A DNA stretch of 64,000 nucleotides from Saprospiraceae bacterium (GTDB taxonomy: Bacteria > Bacteroidota > Bacteroidia > Chitinophagales > Saprospiraceae). A program made the translations under genes and the position numbers. The stretch spans positions 118,859 to 182,858 of the forward strand of contig JAHDHL010000006.1 of NCBI GenBank assembly GCA_020631355.1, written 5' to 3'. A model generated the notes under the pieces. The model did not search any database and was not told the origin of the DNA. It saw nothing but the letters and a program-made list of their open reading frames with translations. Below, in pieces: positions 18,201 to 26,236 of the stretch (positions are counted from its first letter, which is position 1; each line of letters begins with the position of its first letter).

Positions 18201-19247
18201 AAGGATTCCGGCCCCGGAATACCCAAGGAGGACCTAGAAAGGGTTTTTGATCGTTTCTATCAATCATCCAATCACATCAAGAGTTCGGAAGGTACCGGAA
18301 TTGGCCTGAATCTCTCCAAGCAACTGGCTGAAATCATGCGAGGGAACCTGAGTGTGGATAGTCAGGTCGGAATGGGAGCCACATTCCATTTCAAATTTCC
18401 GATGACAAGGGTGCTACAATCCCTGAAACAACCCATAACGGAAACCATACAGACACCCACCATCCATACCGAGGCGGTTCCACCTCCGATCAATAATGGA
18501 ATTAAGATTCTACTCGTTGAGGATAATTATGACCTCAACCAATACATCCAACAATTACTCTCGGATTATCATGTCATCACAGCTATGAATGGTGAGGAAG
18601 CCCTGACTTCCCTGGGTCAGCATAAAGATATTCAACTTATCATTTCGGATATGATGATGCCCCTAATGGATGGATTGGAATTCTTGGGTCGAGTCAAACA
18701 ATCCGAAGCATTCGAAGCCATACCATTCATCATGCTCACGGCACGGGCTGATATACAGGATAAATTGAATGCCCTTAGAATCGGTGTGGATGATTATATC
18801 ATCAAGCCATTCAACAATGACGAATTAATGGTCAGGGTTGGCAACTTACTCAAGAATCAACAGAATAGGTCAGTACCTCATATAGAACCAATTCCAACGG
18901 AAAGTACGAAAAGTAATTCCTCTGAAGTAGATTCCAAGTGGCTAAGGGAAGCAGAACGAACTGTCAAACGCAATCTTGGTGCAAAGGAACTCAATGTTGA
19001 ATTCATAGCAACCCAAATGGATATTAGTAGTAGGCAGTTCCAAAGGAAAATCAAGGCCAGTACAGGACTGACTGCCAATCAATATATCAAGGAAATCAAA
19101 TTACATAAGGCAAGAAAATACCTAGAGGAACAAACTTACAGGACTGTCAATGAAGTCAGTTATGCCGTAGGTTTCGAAGATCCAAGTTATTTTTCCAGAT
19201 TATATGCCAAACGATTCGGAAAGAAACCCATTGATTATCTCAAATAG
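15252..19247 (+). CDS. hybrid two-component system sensor/regulator (HTCS)
   Basis: 1331 residues in one chain. A signal/anchor (about 8-25) leads to a periplasmic two-bladed propeller sensor of ~650 residues with repeated GLSNRAVLSIHQDHNNIMWIGT-type units, then a Y_Y_Y-like domain (about 685-765), and a membrane helix at about 772-794. The kinase follows, with H-box His838 (NVSHELRTP), an N-box and G-boxes (DSGPGIPKEDLERVFDRF, GTGIGLNLSKQLAE). Next are a receiver domain with phospho-acceptor Asp1133 (ISDMMMP) and a C-terminal AraC-type HTH (about 1225-1331). HTCS proteins sense oligosaccharides in the periplasm and directly activate nearby genes. Three 20-bp-spaced repeats just downstream are a candidate operator. 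The ligand is unknown, and no SusC/D pair is adjacent. Confidence 0.95.
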   Translation: MYCTRGYEWILTICILFVINYTGRAQEYVTNNRSITTRDGLSNRAVLSIHQDHNNIMWIGTRNGLNRYDGYRFQVFNTKNSGLHHNVINDILVDPNDRIWLVHQDKHQVFHISFLNPNNSEIKAFDLFDIDLSLYRTIIQTKDKNIVFERKDGKLFWLEQEGLSELDSDVPFKILNHRENIILAVNSENTRMLYKISSNKEILLEKEMKNDCSKAFVSDEFFFILHPMGNHLKFLTYDHIFRLSDQYDFIGRQMEYSDKIFWIDDFLYHVKHNSFSIYNEKGLIFNSLEMGGTRMDRSINKIYVDNMGHKWFSSNNGILIFDFKETPFKRYLSFDHNEYLLDESYRCRGLWADEEKLFVHTRKGRYKIDLKSGESQLLPKMTSSNHHDNYFRFPVIRNSRGNYYIASNTLIETDDKGNEDNYIHYADDITPKKIWSLFEDKNEKVWMGTYQGLNSYERDDGFVREQHEYGAYPDLGDAFISGFFTDDKQQVWIFSDKGIFLFDTDKGIPIAQYGSGQDGSAYLPLGTAYHMHHDKQGRYWIATEGNGLILWDKTNENYRQFNTEDGLSNNTLYAIYEDDFGYLWLSSDNGIIRFDKDKETVTRIYVPEDGISHYEFNKTSHFKATDGTIYFGGLNGVTAFHPKDFQHDTIVYPLHINEFTIADPKGFHEQNIASVLPQGDEDPYLIKPGVSIKNITVTAPNYMYRDDIEFYYRFRGNPDGWKKTKDNLLFFSRPKRWTHHVLEIKVKDKFNRNLYSQLEIPLILEIPLYQQPSFMLFMGLFLIASVVVIFFWRGKRLKKKQMELERIVEQRTYTISKQSERLQQLDKNKSIFFANVSHELRTPLTLIHGPVQHIIQRKKVDGTDMGYLRIVEQNVNKLLGRINEILDLSRLESDRLELNETTVHLYSFISRLSSSFESNAQFKDILYSIRLVIPKHLQVRLDQDKFEKVFNNLLSNALKFTPRKGEVRVSLEETDDACLLLSVKDSGPGIPKEDLERVFDRFYQSSNHIKSSEGTGIGLNLSKQLAEIMRGNLSVDSQVGMGATFHFKFPMTRVLQSLKQPITETIQTPTIHTEAVPPPINNGIKILLVEDNYDLNQYIQQLLSDYHVITAMNGEEALTSLGQHKDIQLIISDMMMPLMDGLEFLGRVKQSEAFEAIPFIMLTARADIQDKLNALRIGVDDYIIKPFNNDELMVRVGNLLKNQQNRSVPHIEPIPTESTKSNSSEVDSKWLREAERTVKRNLGAKELNVEFIATQMDISSRQFQRKIKASTGLTANQYIKEIKLHKARKYLEEQTYRTVNEVSYAVGFEDPSYFSRLYAKRFGKKPIDYLK

Positions 19248-19285
19248 AGATTTGTTTTCCAAAATATGAACCTGAATTTTCAGAC

Positions 19286-19345
19286 ATGTCCTTTTTTTCG
19301 GTAAAATGTCCTTTTTTTCAGTGTTTTGTCCCCCCTCTCCGTCTG
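19286..19345. repeat. three direct repeats with an exact 20-bp period
   Basis: Three consecutive 20-bp units start at 19286, 19306 and 19326. Units 1 and 2 share ATGTCCTTTTTTTC followed by a variable 6 nt (CGGTAAA-like and CAGTGTT-like ends). Unit 3 keeps TTGTCC and then diverges into C/T-rich sequence. The spacing of about two helical turns puts each unit on the same DNA face, as expected for an AraC-type operator. The array begins 38 bp after the HTCS stop codon, inside the spacer before the T9SS gene. The regulator assignment is inference. Confidence 0.6.
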
Positions 19346-19417
19346 TATTTATCCCAACTTGCTTTCAAATCAAACACGAATGCTACTATCCTAAATCACT
19401 ATTAATACAGACACGCA

Positions 19418-19522
19418 ATGAAAAACAGAAATATCAATCACAAATCAATCATTCTTTTCATCACTCCATCTCATCATTTGGATGACAAGTCCACATATTT
19501 GGATTATGTCATAACCAAATAG
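19418..19522 (+). CDS. possible 34-residue peptide (weak)
   Basis: An ATG-to-TAG frame of 35 codons downstream of the 20-bp repeats, starting Met-Lys-Asn-Arg and containing a short hydrophobic patch (SIILFITP) and a polar end. It has no recognisable family and no strong start context. It may be fortuitous; I list it because the spacer it sits in is otherwise non-coding and organised. Confidence 0.15.
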   Translation: MKNRNINHKSIILFITPSHHLDDKSTYLDYVITK

Positions 19523-19590
19523 AGCCCCATCAATGAGTCACCCTTTTCATATCCATTACAAATCATTACACAATCACTAGGGGATTAGGC

Positions 19591-19664
19591 CTATTGCCTG
19601 ATAAAGCAATAGTATTTTAAGTGAGTTAAATGGATTCCGATTTCGATTGAAATCGGGTCCATTT
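19591..19664 (+). other. two adjacent hairpins in the 723-bp HTCS / T9SS spacer
   Basis: The first hairpin is CTATTGC (19591-19597) with GCAATAG (19606-19612), followed by TATTTT, which could act as a weak terminator. The second is a long dyad at 19628-19644 and 19649-19664: AAATGGA and CCGATTTC pair with GAAATCGG and TCCATTT across a small internal bulge, with a 4-nt loop and no U-run. They could be the end of the HTCS transcript or part of a long 5' leader of the T9SS gene. Confidence 0.5.
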
Positions 19665-19732
19665 ATTCAAGCTTGAAACATGAAAGAGGTTAGTACAGAT
19701 TTTCATCAATAATTTAATTTACTTGTCGTAAC

Positions 19733-19765
19733 GGAGAGTGGGCGTCAAAAGAGATGGCACTCTCC
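19733..19765 (+). other. hairpin in the intergenic spacer
   Basis: An 8-bp stem GGAGAGTG (19733-19740) with CACTCTCC (19758-19765). Inside it, CGTC can pair with GATG around an A-rich loop, giving a 12-bp interrupted helix. No U-run follows. Function unknown; it is part of a spacer that holds no convincing gene. Confidence 0.45.
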
Positions 19766-19898
19766 CACTTTAATCCTCTCCCCCTCCATTATATCCCTAA
19801 ACAGCATAAGGCATACTTTAAGTAGTAGGACAGAAAAAGAACAAAGTTCCGCAATTGAAGAACTTATGGACTACTATTCATACTCACATTAATACGAA

Positions 19899-19950
19899 GT
19901 GAAGTGCTACACTCCCTAGGAGTGCCGGACCAGTCATGTCCGTACTTCAC
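19899..19950 (+). promoter_or_regulatory. predicted three-way-junction RNA structure before a T9SS gene
   Basis: A closing helix pairs GTGAAGTGC (19899-19907) with GTACTTCAC (19942-19950), 9 bp with one G-U. It encloses two hairpins: CACTCC (19910-19915) with GGAGTG (19919-19924), and GGAC (19927-19930) with GTCC (19938-19941). The structure ends 20 nt before the start codon at 19971, so it would lie in the 5' leader. It does not match a riboswitch I know. All pairings were found by eye. Confidence 0.4.
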
Positions 19951-19970
19951 GAACAAAAAACCGTAAAGAA

Positions 19971-22574
19971 ATGCAAAACATTAAGATTCTTATTGCAAGT
20001 TTATGCTTATTATTTACTTCGATTCATCCCAATTTTGCACAAGGAGAAACCTGTGCGACGGCAGTTTCCGTCTCTCCCGGATCACATACCGCAGACGGAC
20101 CTGCCACAGGAGGAGGCAACCTACAAGCCAATGCTAGTAATAGTGACTGGTACGTCTACTCCGCCACCAATGACGGAACCATATCCGTATCCGCCTGCGA
20201 TGGGGGTGCGGATACCCGATTATGGCTATACTCGGGTGATTGTTCCAACCTGACTGACGTCAGTGATTCAGATGACGCATGTTCGGATGGCACGGGTACA
20301 AACTTTGCATCCGCACTGTATGATGTGCCTGTCACTTCAGGAACGGATTACTATATGGAATGGGATGATAGATGGAGCACTGATGGATTTGACTGGGAAC
20401 TGACATTCACGGCAGCACCTACATGTACCCTACCCACAGCCAGTTTTTCCGCAGGCACATGCTCAGTCGGAAACAGTTCCGTTGATATCGATATCACGGA
20501 CCTTGGGAATGGAGCACCCTATACACTCAGTGATGACCAAGGAACAGCGACCATGAGCATTAGTGCAACAGGTACATTTTCCTATGGTAACTATTCGGAC
20601 GGGACTGCTGTCTCCCTAACCCTCTCATCGGATGCGGACCCTACAGGATGCCTCGTCTCAGCATCCGTTTCCATCACTTGTCCTCCATCTAATGATGAAT
20701 GTAACGACGCCATCCTAATCAGCTGTGGGGATGCGCTCTCGTCGAGTACGGTGGATGCCACATTCGATAATCCCTTGGGCTCAGACTGTGGTTCGGGTGG
20801 TACCGGAGCCAATAATATTTGGTATTATTTCGATGGGAATGATGAGGAAGTAACCCTAGATCTTTGTAATAGTTCCTATGATACCCGAATAGATGTCTAT
20901 GAAACAACAGGAACGGATTGCTCATCATTGAGCTGCGTGGGTGGTAATGATGATTCCGGTACATGCTCAACTTCGGGACTGAGATCTGAAATCATTTTCA
21001 ATGCCTATTCCGGCCAACGTTACTACATTGCCGTTCATGGGTTCAGCACTTCTACTGGAAACACGACCATTGAAATGTCTTGTAGTGCGCTCTGCCTCCC
21101 CACTCCCTCTAACGATGATTGCTCCAGTGCCACCACACTCAGCATGAATTCTACCCTTGAAAATGAGGATAACACCTGCGCCAGTACAGCCTTGACCAAT
21201 CCGTCTTGTGACAACTATGGAACCATCAAAGACTTGTGGTATACTTTCAATTCAGGTTCGAATAATATCATATATATACATGCAGGTTTGGGTACGGCTA
21301 CCAATATGGAAGTTGCGCTATATGAACTCTGTGGTAACACAGCCATACTTTGTGAGGATAATGATAGTGATGGTGAATACATAGACTCTTATGTCAGTGC
21401 CAATACGGATTACCTGATACAGGTTTGGAGTTCGAATGATGAAGCAGGAACCTTTGATATTCTTGTCTCGGATTCCCCAATCATTTATGAGGGCAGTGGT
21501 TCTTGTGAATCTGTAGTGGCCACAGCCACAGTGGATGGCAGTGCACCTGGTAGCTGGGTGGATGTCACTGCGAATAATGAAATCATCATGCAAATTGAGA
21601 ATAGTGTGAACCTCGGGCAGGTGAATGTGTCCTTATTAGACCACAATTCCGTACCCAATAATGGATACATGCACTATTTGGGTAGGATATGGGGATTGAC
21701 TTGTGCGAATTATCCTAACGGGAATACATTTCCCTCTGATGTGAATATGAGGTTATTCTTTCTTGATGATGAACTACAAGAATTAGTGGATGCCACCAAC
21801 AATACACCCATTGAGTACAATGGTAGCAATGAGACTGCGGTCGGCTCCGTTTCTGACTTGAATATTTCTCACATACCGGGTTCAAGCGATGATTGTGTCA
21901 CAGGTAATTCCGAGGGAACACCAAGTGTGATTCTTGCAAGTGGGTCAGGTTCCTATTTGGGGCATCATTACATTGAATTGGCTACTCCTAGTTTTTCAAA
22001 ATTCGCCATACATGGCTCCAATAATGCCGCTGCCCTACCTGTGGAGCTATTGAGCTTTGATGGTTATGCCGAGGGTAGATATAATGTATTGTACTGGGAA
22101 ACCGCCACTGAAATACAAAATTCCCATTTCGAAATCCATAGAAGCTGGGATGGGCAAAGTTTTGATTATATCGGACGAGTAGAGGGGCAAGGCGATAGCC
22201 AAGAACCCACCTTGTACCAATTCGTGGATGAACAGCCGCGTGAACACTCCTATTACAGATTGAAACAAATCGATTTTGATGGAGGATACGAGTTCAGTCC
22301 AATCATATTAGTAGAAAATGGCTCCATTTCCAATTCATCAATGGTCATAGCCCCGAATCCAGTCATTGATGTACTTCACATAAAGGATATCAATGAGGAT
22401 TCCAACATTATGATTTACAATGCACAAGGTATTCTAGTAGGAGAATATCTATCCTACGAGAACCAACTGGAAGTCAATACACAACATCTAAGCGATGGTA
22501 TCTATATCATTGTGCAGACCAATGCATTCCAACATGTGATATCCAGTCAGAAATTCGTTAAGAAAACAGACTAA
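19971..22574 (+). CDS. T9SS type A cargo protein with repeated PPC-like domains
   Basis: 867 residues. Signal peptide (ILIASLCLLFTSIHPNFAQ, cleavage near AQG). Three repeats of a beta-sandwich resembling the bacterial pre-peptidase C-terminal fold lie at about 25-145, 240-370 and 378-505, each opening with a CxxA or ND(E/D)CxxA motif and containing WYxF/WYVY strands. A further beta domain follows, then a T9SS type A sorting tail from about 785 (IAPNPVIDVLHI...LSDGIYIIV...QKFVKK), which directs export by the Por system and attachment to, or release from, the surface. No catalytic domain is recognised, so an adhesin or binding role is possible. A 723-bp spacer separates it from the HTCS gene, and a strong terminator follows. 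Confidence 0.85.
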   Translation: MQNIKILIASLCLLFTSIHPNFAQGETCATAVSVSPGSHTADGPATGGGNLQANASNSDWYVYSATNDGTISVSACDGGADTRLWLYSGDCSNLTDVSDSDDACSDGTGTNFASALYDVPVTSGTDYYMEWDDRWSTDGFDWELTFTAAPTCTLPTASFSAGTCSVGNSSVDIDITDLGNGAPYTLSDDQGTATMSISATGTFSYGNYSDGTAVSLTLSSDADPTGCLVSASVSITCPPSNDECNDAILISCGDALSSSTVDATFDNPLGSDCGSGGTGANNIWYYFDGNDEEVTLDLCNSSYDTRIDVYETTGTDCSSLSCVGGNDDSGTCSTSGLRSEIIFNAYSGQRYYIAVHGFSTSTGNTTIEMSCSALCLPTPSNDDCSSATTLSMNSTLENEDNTCASTALTNPSCDNYGTIKDLWYTFNSGSNNIIYIHAGLGTATNMEVALYELCGNTAILCEDNDSDGEYIDSYVSANTDYLIQVWSSNDEAGTFDILVSDSPIIYEGSGSCESVVATATVDGSAPGSWVDVTANNEIIMQIENSVNLGQVNVSLLDHNSVPNNGYMHYLGRIWGLTCANYPNGNTFPSDVNMRLFFLDDELQELVDATNNTPIEYNGSNETAVGSVSDLNISHIPGSSDDCVTGNSEGTPSVILASGSGSYLGHHYIELATPSFSKFAIHGSNNAAALPVELLSFDGYAEGRYNVLYWETATEIQNSHFEIHRSWDGQSFDYIGRVEGQGDSQEPTLYQFVDEQPREHSYYRLKQIDFDGGYEFSPIILVENGSISNSSMVIAPNPVIDVLHIKDINEDSNIMIYNAQGILVGEYLSYENQLEVNTQHLSDGIYIIVQTNAFQHVISSQKFVKKTD

Positions 22575-22605
22575 AAGCGAGTTGACCTTAATCCAATATA
22601 TTGCT

Positions 22606-22642
22606 GAGGGAGCCCAAATAGCAATGGGCTCCCTCTTATTAT
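22606..22642 (+). terminator. intrinsic terminator after the T9SS gene
   Basis: A perfect 11-bp stem GAGGGAGCCCA (22606-22616) with TGGGCTCCCTC (22625-22635), an 8-nt loop and a T-rich tail TTATTATT. It lies 31 bp after the stop codon and just before the convergent MBL-fold gene. Confidence 0.88.
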
Positions 22643-22653
22643 TCATTATTGGA

Positions 22654-23511
22654 TTAATCCAAGATATTCCTAGAGAATACCCCGGGTAATACCAAGGAAA
22701 TCGGTATATCCACGGCATGTCTCCTTGCTTCATCCTCCACTGCTTGCTGAATCTCATCCGCATGATAACGGGAAGAAAAATGACTCAGTACAAGCCGTTC
22801 AATTCCCTTGGACTCGGAAATCATTTTCATGACCTCATCCAAAGTGCTGTGTTTATTCCATCGATTCCCATCCACCCCCATATCCTCCTTTTTCAGGAAT
22901 GTGGCTTCATGGATTAACATTTGAGAATCATTGTATCTCCCATCCCACTCTACGGGAGTATCTCCTGAATAGGTCAATAATATTTCCCTTTTCTCATAGG
23001 TCATTTCATCATAGCCTATCTCCTCTTTCTTTGCCTTAATCTCACTTCCGGATAATTCCAGATATGCTTCCTTTAATTTTTGTGTGGTTCTGATGAGTTG
23101 GAAAGAAAGGCTTTTGACAGTATCTTTCTGATGTGCAATATGTTCATTCCTGAACGCACGCACCAGTAGTCCCTTACCAATTTTGACCTCCTGACCATCA
23201 TCCAAGAAATCCCACTCGGTACCTGAGACATGTGGGTCAAACTGTTTCGTGAATGCTTCCAGATATGGAAAAGATCCACAATCCCTAGGGAAATACACTT
23301 TTGGAAAACCCTCCCTTGCATTCAATTGATTGAATTGTAATAAGCCACATAAATGGTCCCTATCCGCATGAGAGATGAAAATATGTTTGACCTTTCGGGA
23401 TTTGCCCATGAGCATCGCTGCCGCACCATCTCCACAATCAAATAAAATCCCATACTCTTCCAAGAAGAAAAAGGTGGAAAAAAGGGCCGTGGAATAAGCT
23501 GATATTTTCAT
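22654..23511 (-). CDS. RNase Z-like metallo-beta-lactamase fold hydrolase
   Basis: 285 residues, cytoplasmic. The fold order is clear: ILFDCGDGAAAML, then a metal motif FISHADRDHLCGL, then FRNEHIAHQ, LLTYSGDTP, LIHEATFL, and HSTLDEV with LVLSHFSSRY at the end, as in the RNase Z/elaC branch. The usual HxHxDH is HADRDH here, so the second His is Asp, a variant that keeps H, D and DH. RNase Z matures tRNA 3' ends; related proteins hydrolyse phosphodiesters or phosphonates. Because of the variant motif I do not assign tRNA processing with confidence. Confidence 0.8.
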   Translation of the reverse strand: MKISAYSTALFSTFFFLEEYGILFDCGDGAAAMLMGKSRKVKHIFISHADRDHLCGLLQFNQLNAREGFPKVYFPRDCGSFPYLEAFTKQFDPHVSGTEWDFLDDGQEVKIGKGLLVRAFRNEHIAHQKDTVKSLSFQLIRTTQKLKEAYLELSGSEIKAKKEEIGYDEMTYEKREILLTYSGDTPVEWDGRYNDSQMLIHEATFLKKEDMGVDGNRWNKHSTLDEVMKMISESKGIERLVLSHFSSRYHADEIQQAVEDEARRHAVDIPISLVLPGVFSRNILD

Positions 23512-23582
23512 AATAACTGAAATGTAAGGGATTTACTTTTAGTTCCATAATCCATTGCTCATTCCCATTATCATTAAAAATA

Positions 23583-23622
23583 GAACAAGAAAGCACCTAC
23601 TTCAATATTGAAGTAGGTGCTT
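23583..23622 (-). terminator. strong hairpin, probable terminator of the PixA-like gene
   Basis: A 32-bp perfect dyad: AAGCACCTACTTCAAT (23591-23606) followed directly by its complement (23607-23622). Read on the minus strand it is followed by a U-rich tract with interruptions. It lies 41 bp beyond the stop codon of the minus-strand gene at 23664. Confidence 0.75.
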
Positions 23623-23663
23623 CTTATGCTAATTCTCTTGAATTAAAGTTAGTTACGGTATGA

Positions 23664-24200
23664 TTAGCCCAATCCGATTTCTTCGATGATGATGGTTGGA
23701 TCCCACTTATAGTAGTCGTAGATTTTGTACTCATCATTGTCTACATAATATAGTGCGAATACCACTCCGTATCCCTCAGTCCCTGCATTCTCAATGTGTG
23801 CGGAGAAGAAAGAGAATGTCTGATTCTGTAGGCTGACCTGGGATTCGGAATCCATCACAACAGTGTTTTCAGTGACACTGGTTGGTGTGATATTATTGAA
23901 TACGTTCGTACCACTGTACTTGAATATATCAGTCATGATGACAGGATTCTTCACATTGCCATATTCAGAGGTGATATGCCAGTTGATATAATCACCCACA
24001 TTCGCTTGGATTTCCAAGTCGGCTGTTCCTTCAGTCTGTGCAGAGAATACATTGGCACTTGTGGCCACCATATAGGAATAACGATGATTCGTTCCTACGG
24101 GATTATTCGGATTGGGACTTGGGTTGGGAGAAAAATCTGACATAATGCCATCCGTATCGATGGTAATTTGAATGTTTACTACATTTTCAGTGCTTTCCAT
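23664..24200 (-). CDS. PixA/AidA-like inclusion body family protein
   Basis: 178 residues with no signal peptide. The opening VVNIQITIDTDGIMSDFSPNPSPNPNNPVG, the GTADLEIQANVGDYINWHITSEYGN segment and a later VFNN strand (each quoted in part) match the PixA/AidA inclusion-body family: Asp-Thr-Asp after the first strand, Pro-Asn repeat, and TADL..A.VGD. Family members form crystalline inclusions in Xenorhabdus and Photorhabdus or are quorum-induced; their molecular role is poorly known. The gene is monocistronic, with 288 bp of AT-rich DNA upstream and a strong hairpin downstream. Confidence 0.75.
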   Translation of the reverse strand: MESTENVVNIQITIDTDGIMSDFSPNPSPNPNNPVGTNHRYSYMVATSANVFSAQTEGTADLEIQANVGDYINWHITSEYGNVKNPVIMTDIFKYSGTNVFNNITPTSVTENTVVMDSESQVSLQNQTFSFFSAHIENAGTEGYGVVFALYYVDNDEYKIYDYYKWDPTIIIEEIGLG

Positions 24201-24488
24201 TGGTAATAGAATTTTTAAAATTTAAAAAATAAGTTTGATTGTCAATTTTACTTTTATATCAGCAATCAATGTTGCGTTTTGCTTTTCTATCTATAAGTAC
24301 CAATGGTTAGAATAAGTGACCCCTATCATCTATAAAAAAAGAGGATTTAATTAAAAATAAATTAAATACACCCTCACAGATACCTCATTATCAATTAATT
24401 AATCCAATTAAAATATTTAAAAAATAATTCAATTATTTTATGATGCTAAAAAATCGTCCTAGAAAAAGGGATGATCTGGTAAGTTTTC

Positions 24489-26012
24489 CTATTCAATTTC
24501 GTCATTGTGTTTCCCCGTAATCAATCCTGCACTCCTGGCCTTGGATGAATTAGGAACCACCATTTTTTTCAGGATTTTAGGAATCTTGGATTGTACCGCA
24601 TCTGATTGTCGGATAGACCAATAAAAATCCTTATGCTCTTTGGTTGCTTTCCTGAAGTTGATAATGTTTCTGGGGTAATCCTTTCCAATTCGACAATTAT
24701 AGAACGTCTGTTCCATCTCTGTGAGTAACCAAGGTTCAGCAATCAGATGATTGGGAATATCCTTTAATTCCGGGCACCATTTCTTAATGAAACGAGCATC
24801 TGGATCATTTTTAGTCACCTGTTTGGTGGGACTATAAATGCGAAGTGTATTGTAACCATTATTCCCACTCTGCATCTGTACCTGACCATAGTGTATACCC
24901 GGCTCGAAATCCAGATACCATGAAGAAAGCTGATAAGAAACAGCCCTCCAATCCAACCAAAGGGAAAACGTGGCAAAGGTGGTCAACATGGCCCTCATCC
25001 TAAAGTTGATATAGCCTGTGGCCTTAAGGCATCGGACACTGGCATCCACCATAGGGAATCCAGTGGTGCCATTCTTCCAATGATTGAAATACCCTTTTTC
25101 ATCATTCCGATTCAATCGTAAGAAACCACGATTGACAGGATAGAACTCCATGGAACAATCCGTTTCGAATTTTTGCATGAAATGACTCCGCCACCATAAT
25201 CTGGATATGAATTGCCTATGGTTTCGTTTACCGATAATGGCATCTCCCTGATTCATCCCAAACTGATAAGCTTGTCGAATGGAGATATTACCCCAAGCCA
25301 GATAAGGTGATATCCTACTATTCGTTTTACGGCTGACGAAAGGCTTGGAGATATTCTGCATGTAGGTCTTTCCCCTACTCTTATAAAATGAATGAAGATA
25401 TTTCCATGCATATCGGGTTCCGCCGGGTTGGAACATCTCATTGGGTGTAGCAATGGCCTGTTGGAACGATTCATCCAACTTCCAATTCCCTTTTTCCCAT
25501 TCCGTAGAGGGATTGTGCAGGGCAACAAAATCTATGGGTAGTATCGTCTGGGACATCTCCTCCTCCCATATCTTGGTCCAAACCTTACGATTATATAATC
25601 TTCGCCGAACACCATCCTGAAAGAATTCTTTCCAATCAATTCCCTCATTCTTACAGAATCGTGCGACGGCCTTATCCCGCTTGAAAGTAAGCCCAAGGCC
25701 GGTTTCCTGATAGGAATAAATATTCCTGATTCGATAAGTTTGATTGAAAGCCTTGAATATATCCAGGACTTCCCCGTAAAGTATCTGGACGGAAAGGTCA
25801 TATTGCTTCAATCCGAGGTTCATCTCTTGCAAGGATTCCCAAATGAACCGAAAATGCCTCAGGTCATAATGTGGGTCTTGTATCAATGAGGATTCGAAGA
25901 TATAAAGGATAACTGAGGGAAAATCGGATTGGGCTGCTGCCCAGAATGGGTGGTGGTCTCCCAACCTTAAATCCCGCTTCAGCCAGATGATATTGATTTC
26001 CTCCTTTGCCAT
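24489..26012 (-). CDS. cryptochrome / deoxyribodipyrimidine photolyase family protein
   Basis: 507 residues. The N-terminal Rossmann-like domain begins IIWLKRDLRLGDHHPFWAA, the antenna-binding half. The C-terminal FAD-binding half carries GGTRYAWKYLHSFY, SRKTNSRISPYLAWGNIS, WRSHFMQKFE, DASVRCLKATGYINFRMRAMLTTFATF and NTLRIYSPTKQVTKNDPDARFIKKWCPEL. It uses blue light and FAD either to split pyrimidine dimers or to signal. The FAD-pocket order is intact; repair versus signalling cannot be decided here. It sits alone, with a neighbour's terminator upstream (26049-26084). Confidence 0.88.
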   Translation of the reverse strand: MAKEEINIIWLKRDLRLGDHHPFWAAAQSDFPSVILYIFESSLIQDPHYDLRHFRFIWESLQEMNLGLKQYDLSVQILYGEVLDIFKAFNQTYRIRNIYSYQETGLGLTFKRDKAVARFCKNEGIDWKEFFQDGVRRRLYNRKVWTKIWEEEMSQTILPIDFVALHNPSTEWEKGNWKLDESFQQAIATPNEMFQPGGTRYAWKYLHSFYKSRGKTYMQNISKPFVSRKTNSRISPYLAWGNISIRQAYQFGMNQGDAIIGKRNHRQFISRLWWRSHFMQKFETDCSMEFYPVNRGFLRLNRNDEKGYFNHWKNGTTGFPMVDASVRCLKATGYINFRMRAMLTTFATFSLWLDWRAVSYQLSSWYLDFEPGIHYGQVQMQSGNNGYNTLRIYSPTKQVTKNDPDARFIKKWCPELKDIPNHLIAEPWLLTEMEQTFYNCRIGKDYPRNIINFRKATKEHKDFYWSIRQSDAVQSKIPKILKKMVVPNSSKARSAGLITGKHNDEIE

Positions 26013-26048
26013 CGGAATGGCAACAAAAAATATGGGCTAATGTTTTGG

Positions 26049-26084
26049 AAAAGAAAAAGGTCAGGTGGTTAGTACACCTGACCT
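26049..26084 (-). terminator. intrinsic terminator of the first cytochrome c peroxidase gene
   Basis: A perfect 10-bp stem (AGGTCAGGTG at 26058-26067 with CACCTGACCT at 26075-26084) with a 7-nt loop. On the minus strand it is followed by UUUUUCUUUU (A-rich 26049-26058 on plus). It serves the peroxidase gene ending at 26237. Confidence 0.8.
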
Positions 26085-26236
26085 CCAATCAATACAATTC
26101 AATTTAACTTTAATATTTTAAATGGTATAGGCAATATTAAAGTAACTCAAAGTTAATTATCCCAATGGGATTATTATCAAATTCGAAATAAATAAAATGT
26201 AATTCAATTGGATTAACAAAATGGGCGACAATTCCG

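Noticed and set aside
19936..20253. 105-codon plus-strand frame at the start of the T9SS gene
   Set aside because: Out of phase with the T9SS protein, which has the signal peptide and domains; Pro/Thr-rich shadow composition.
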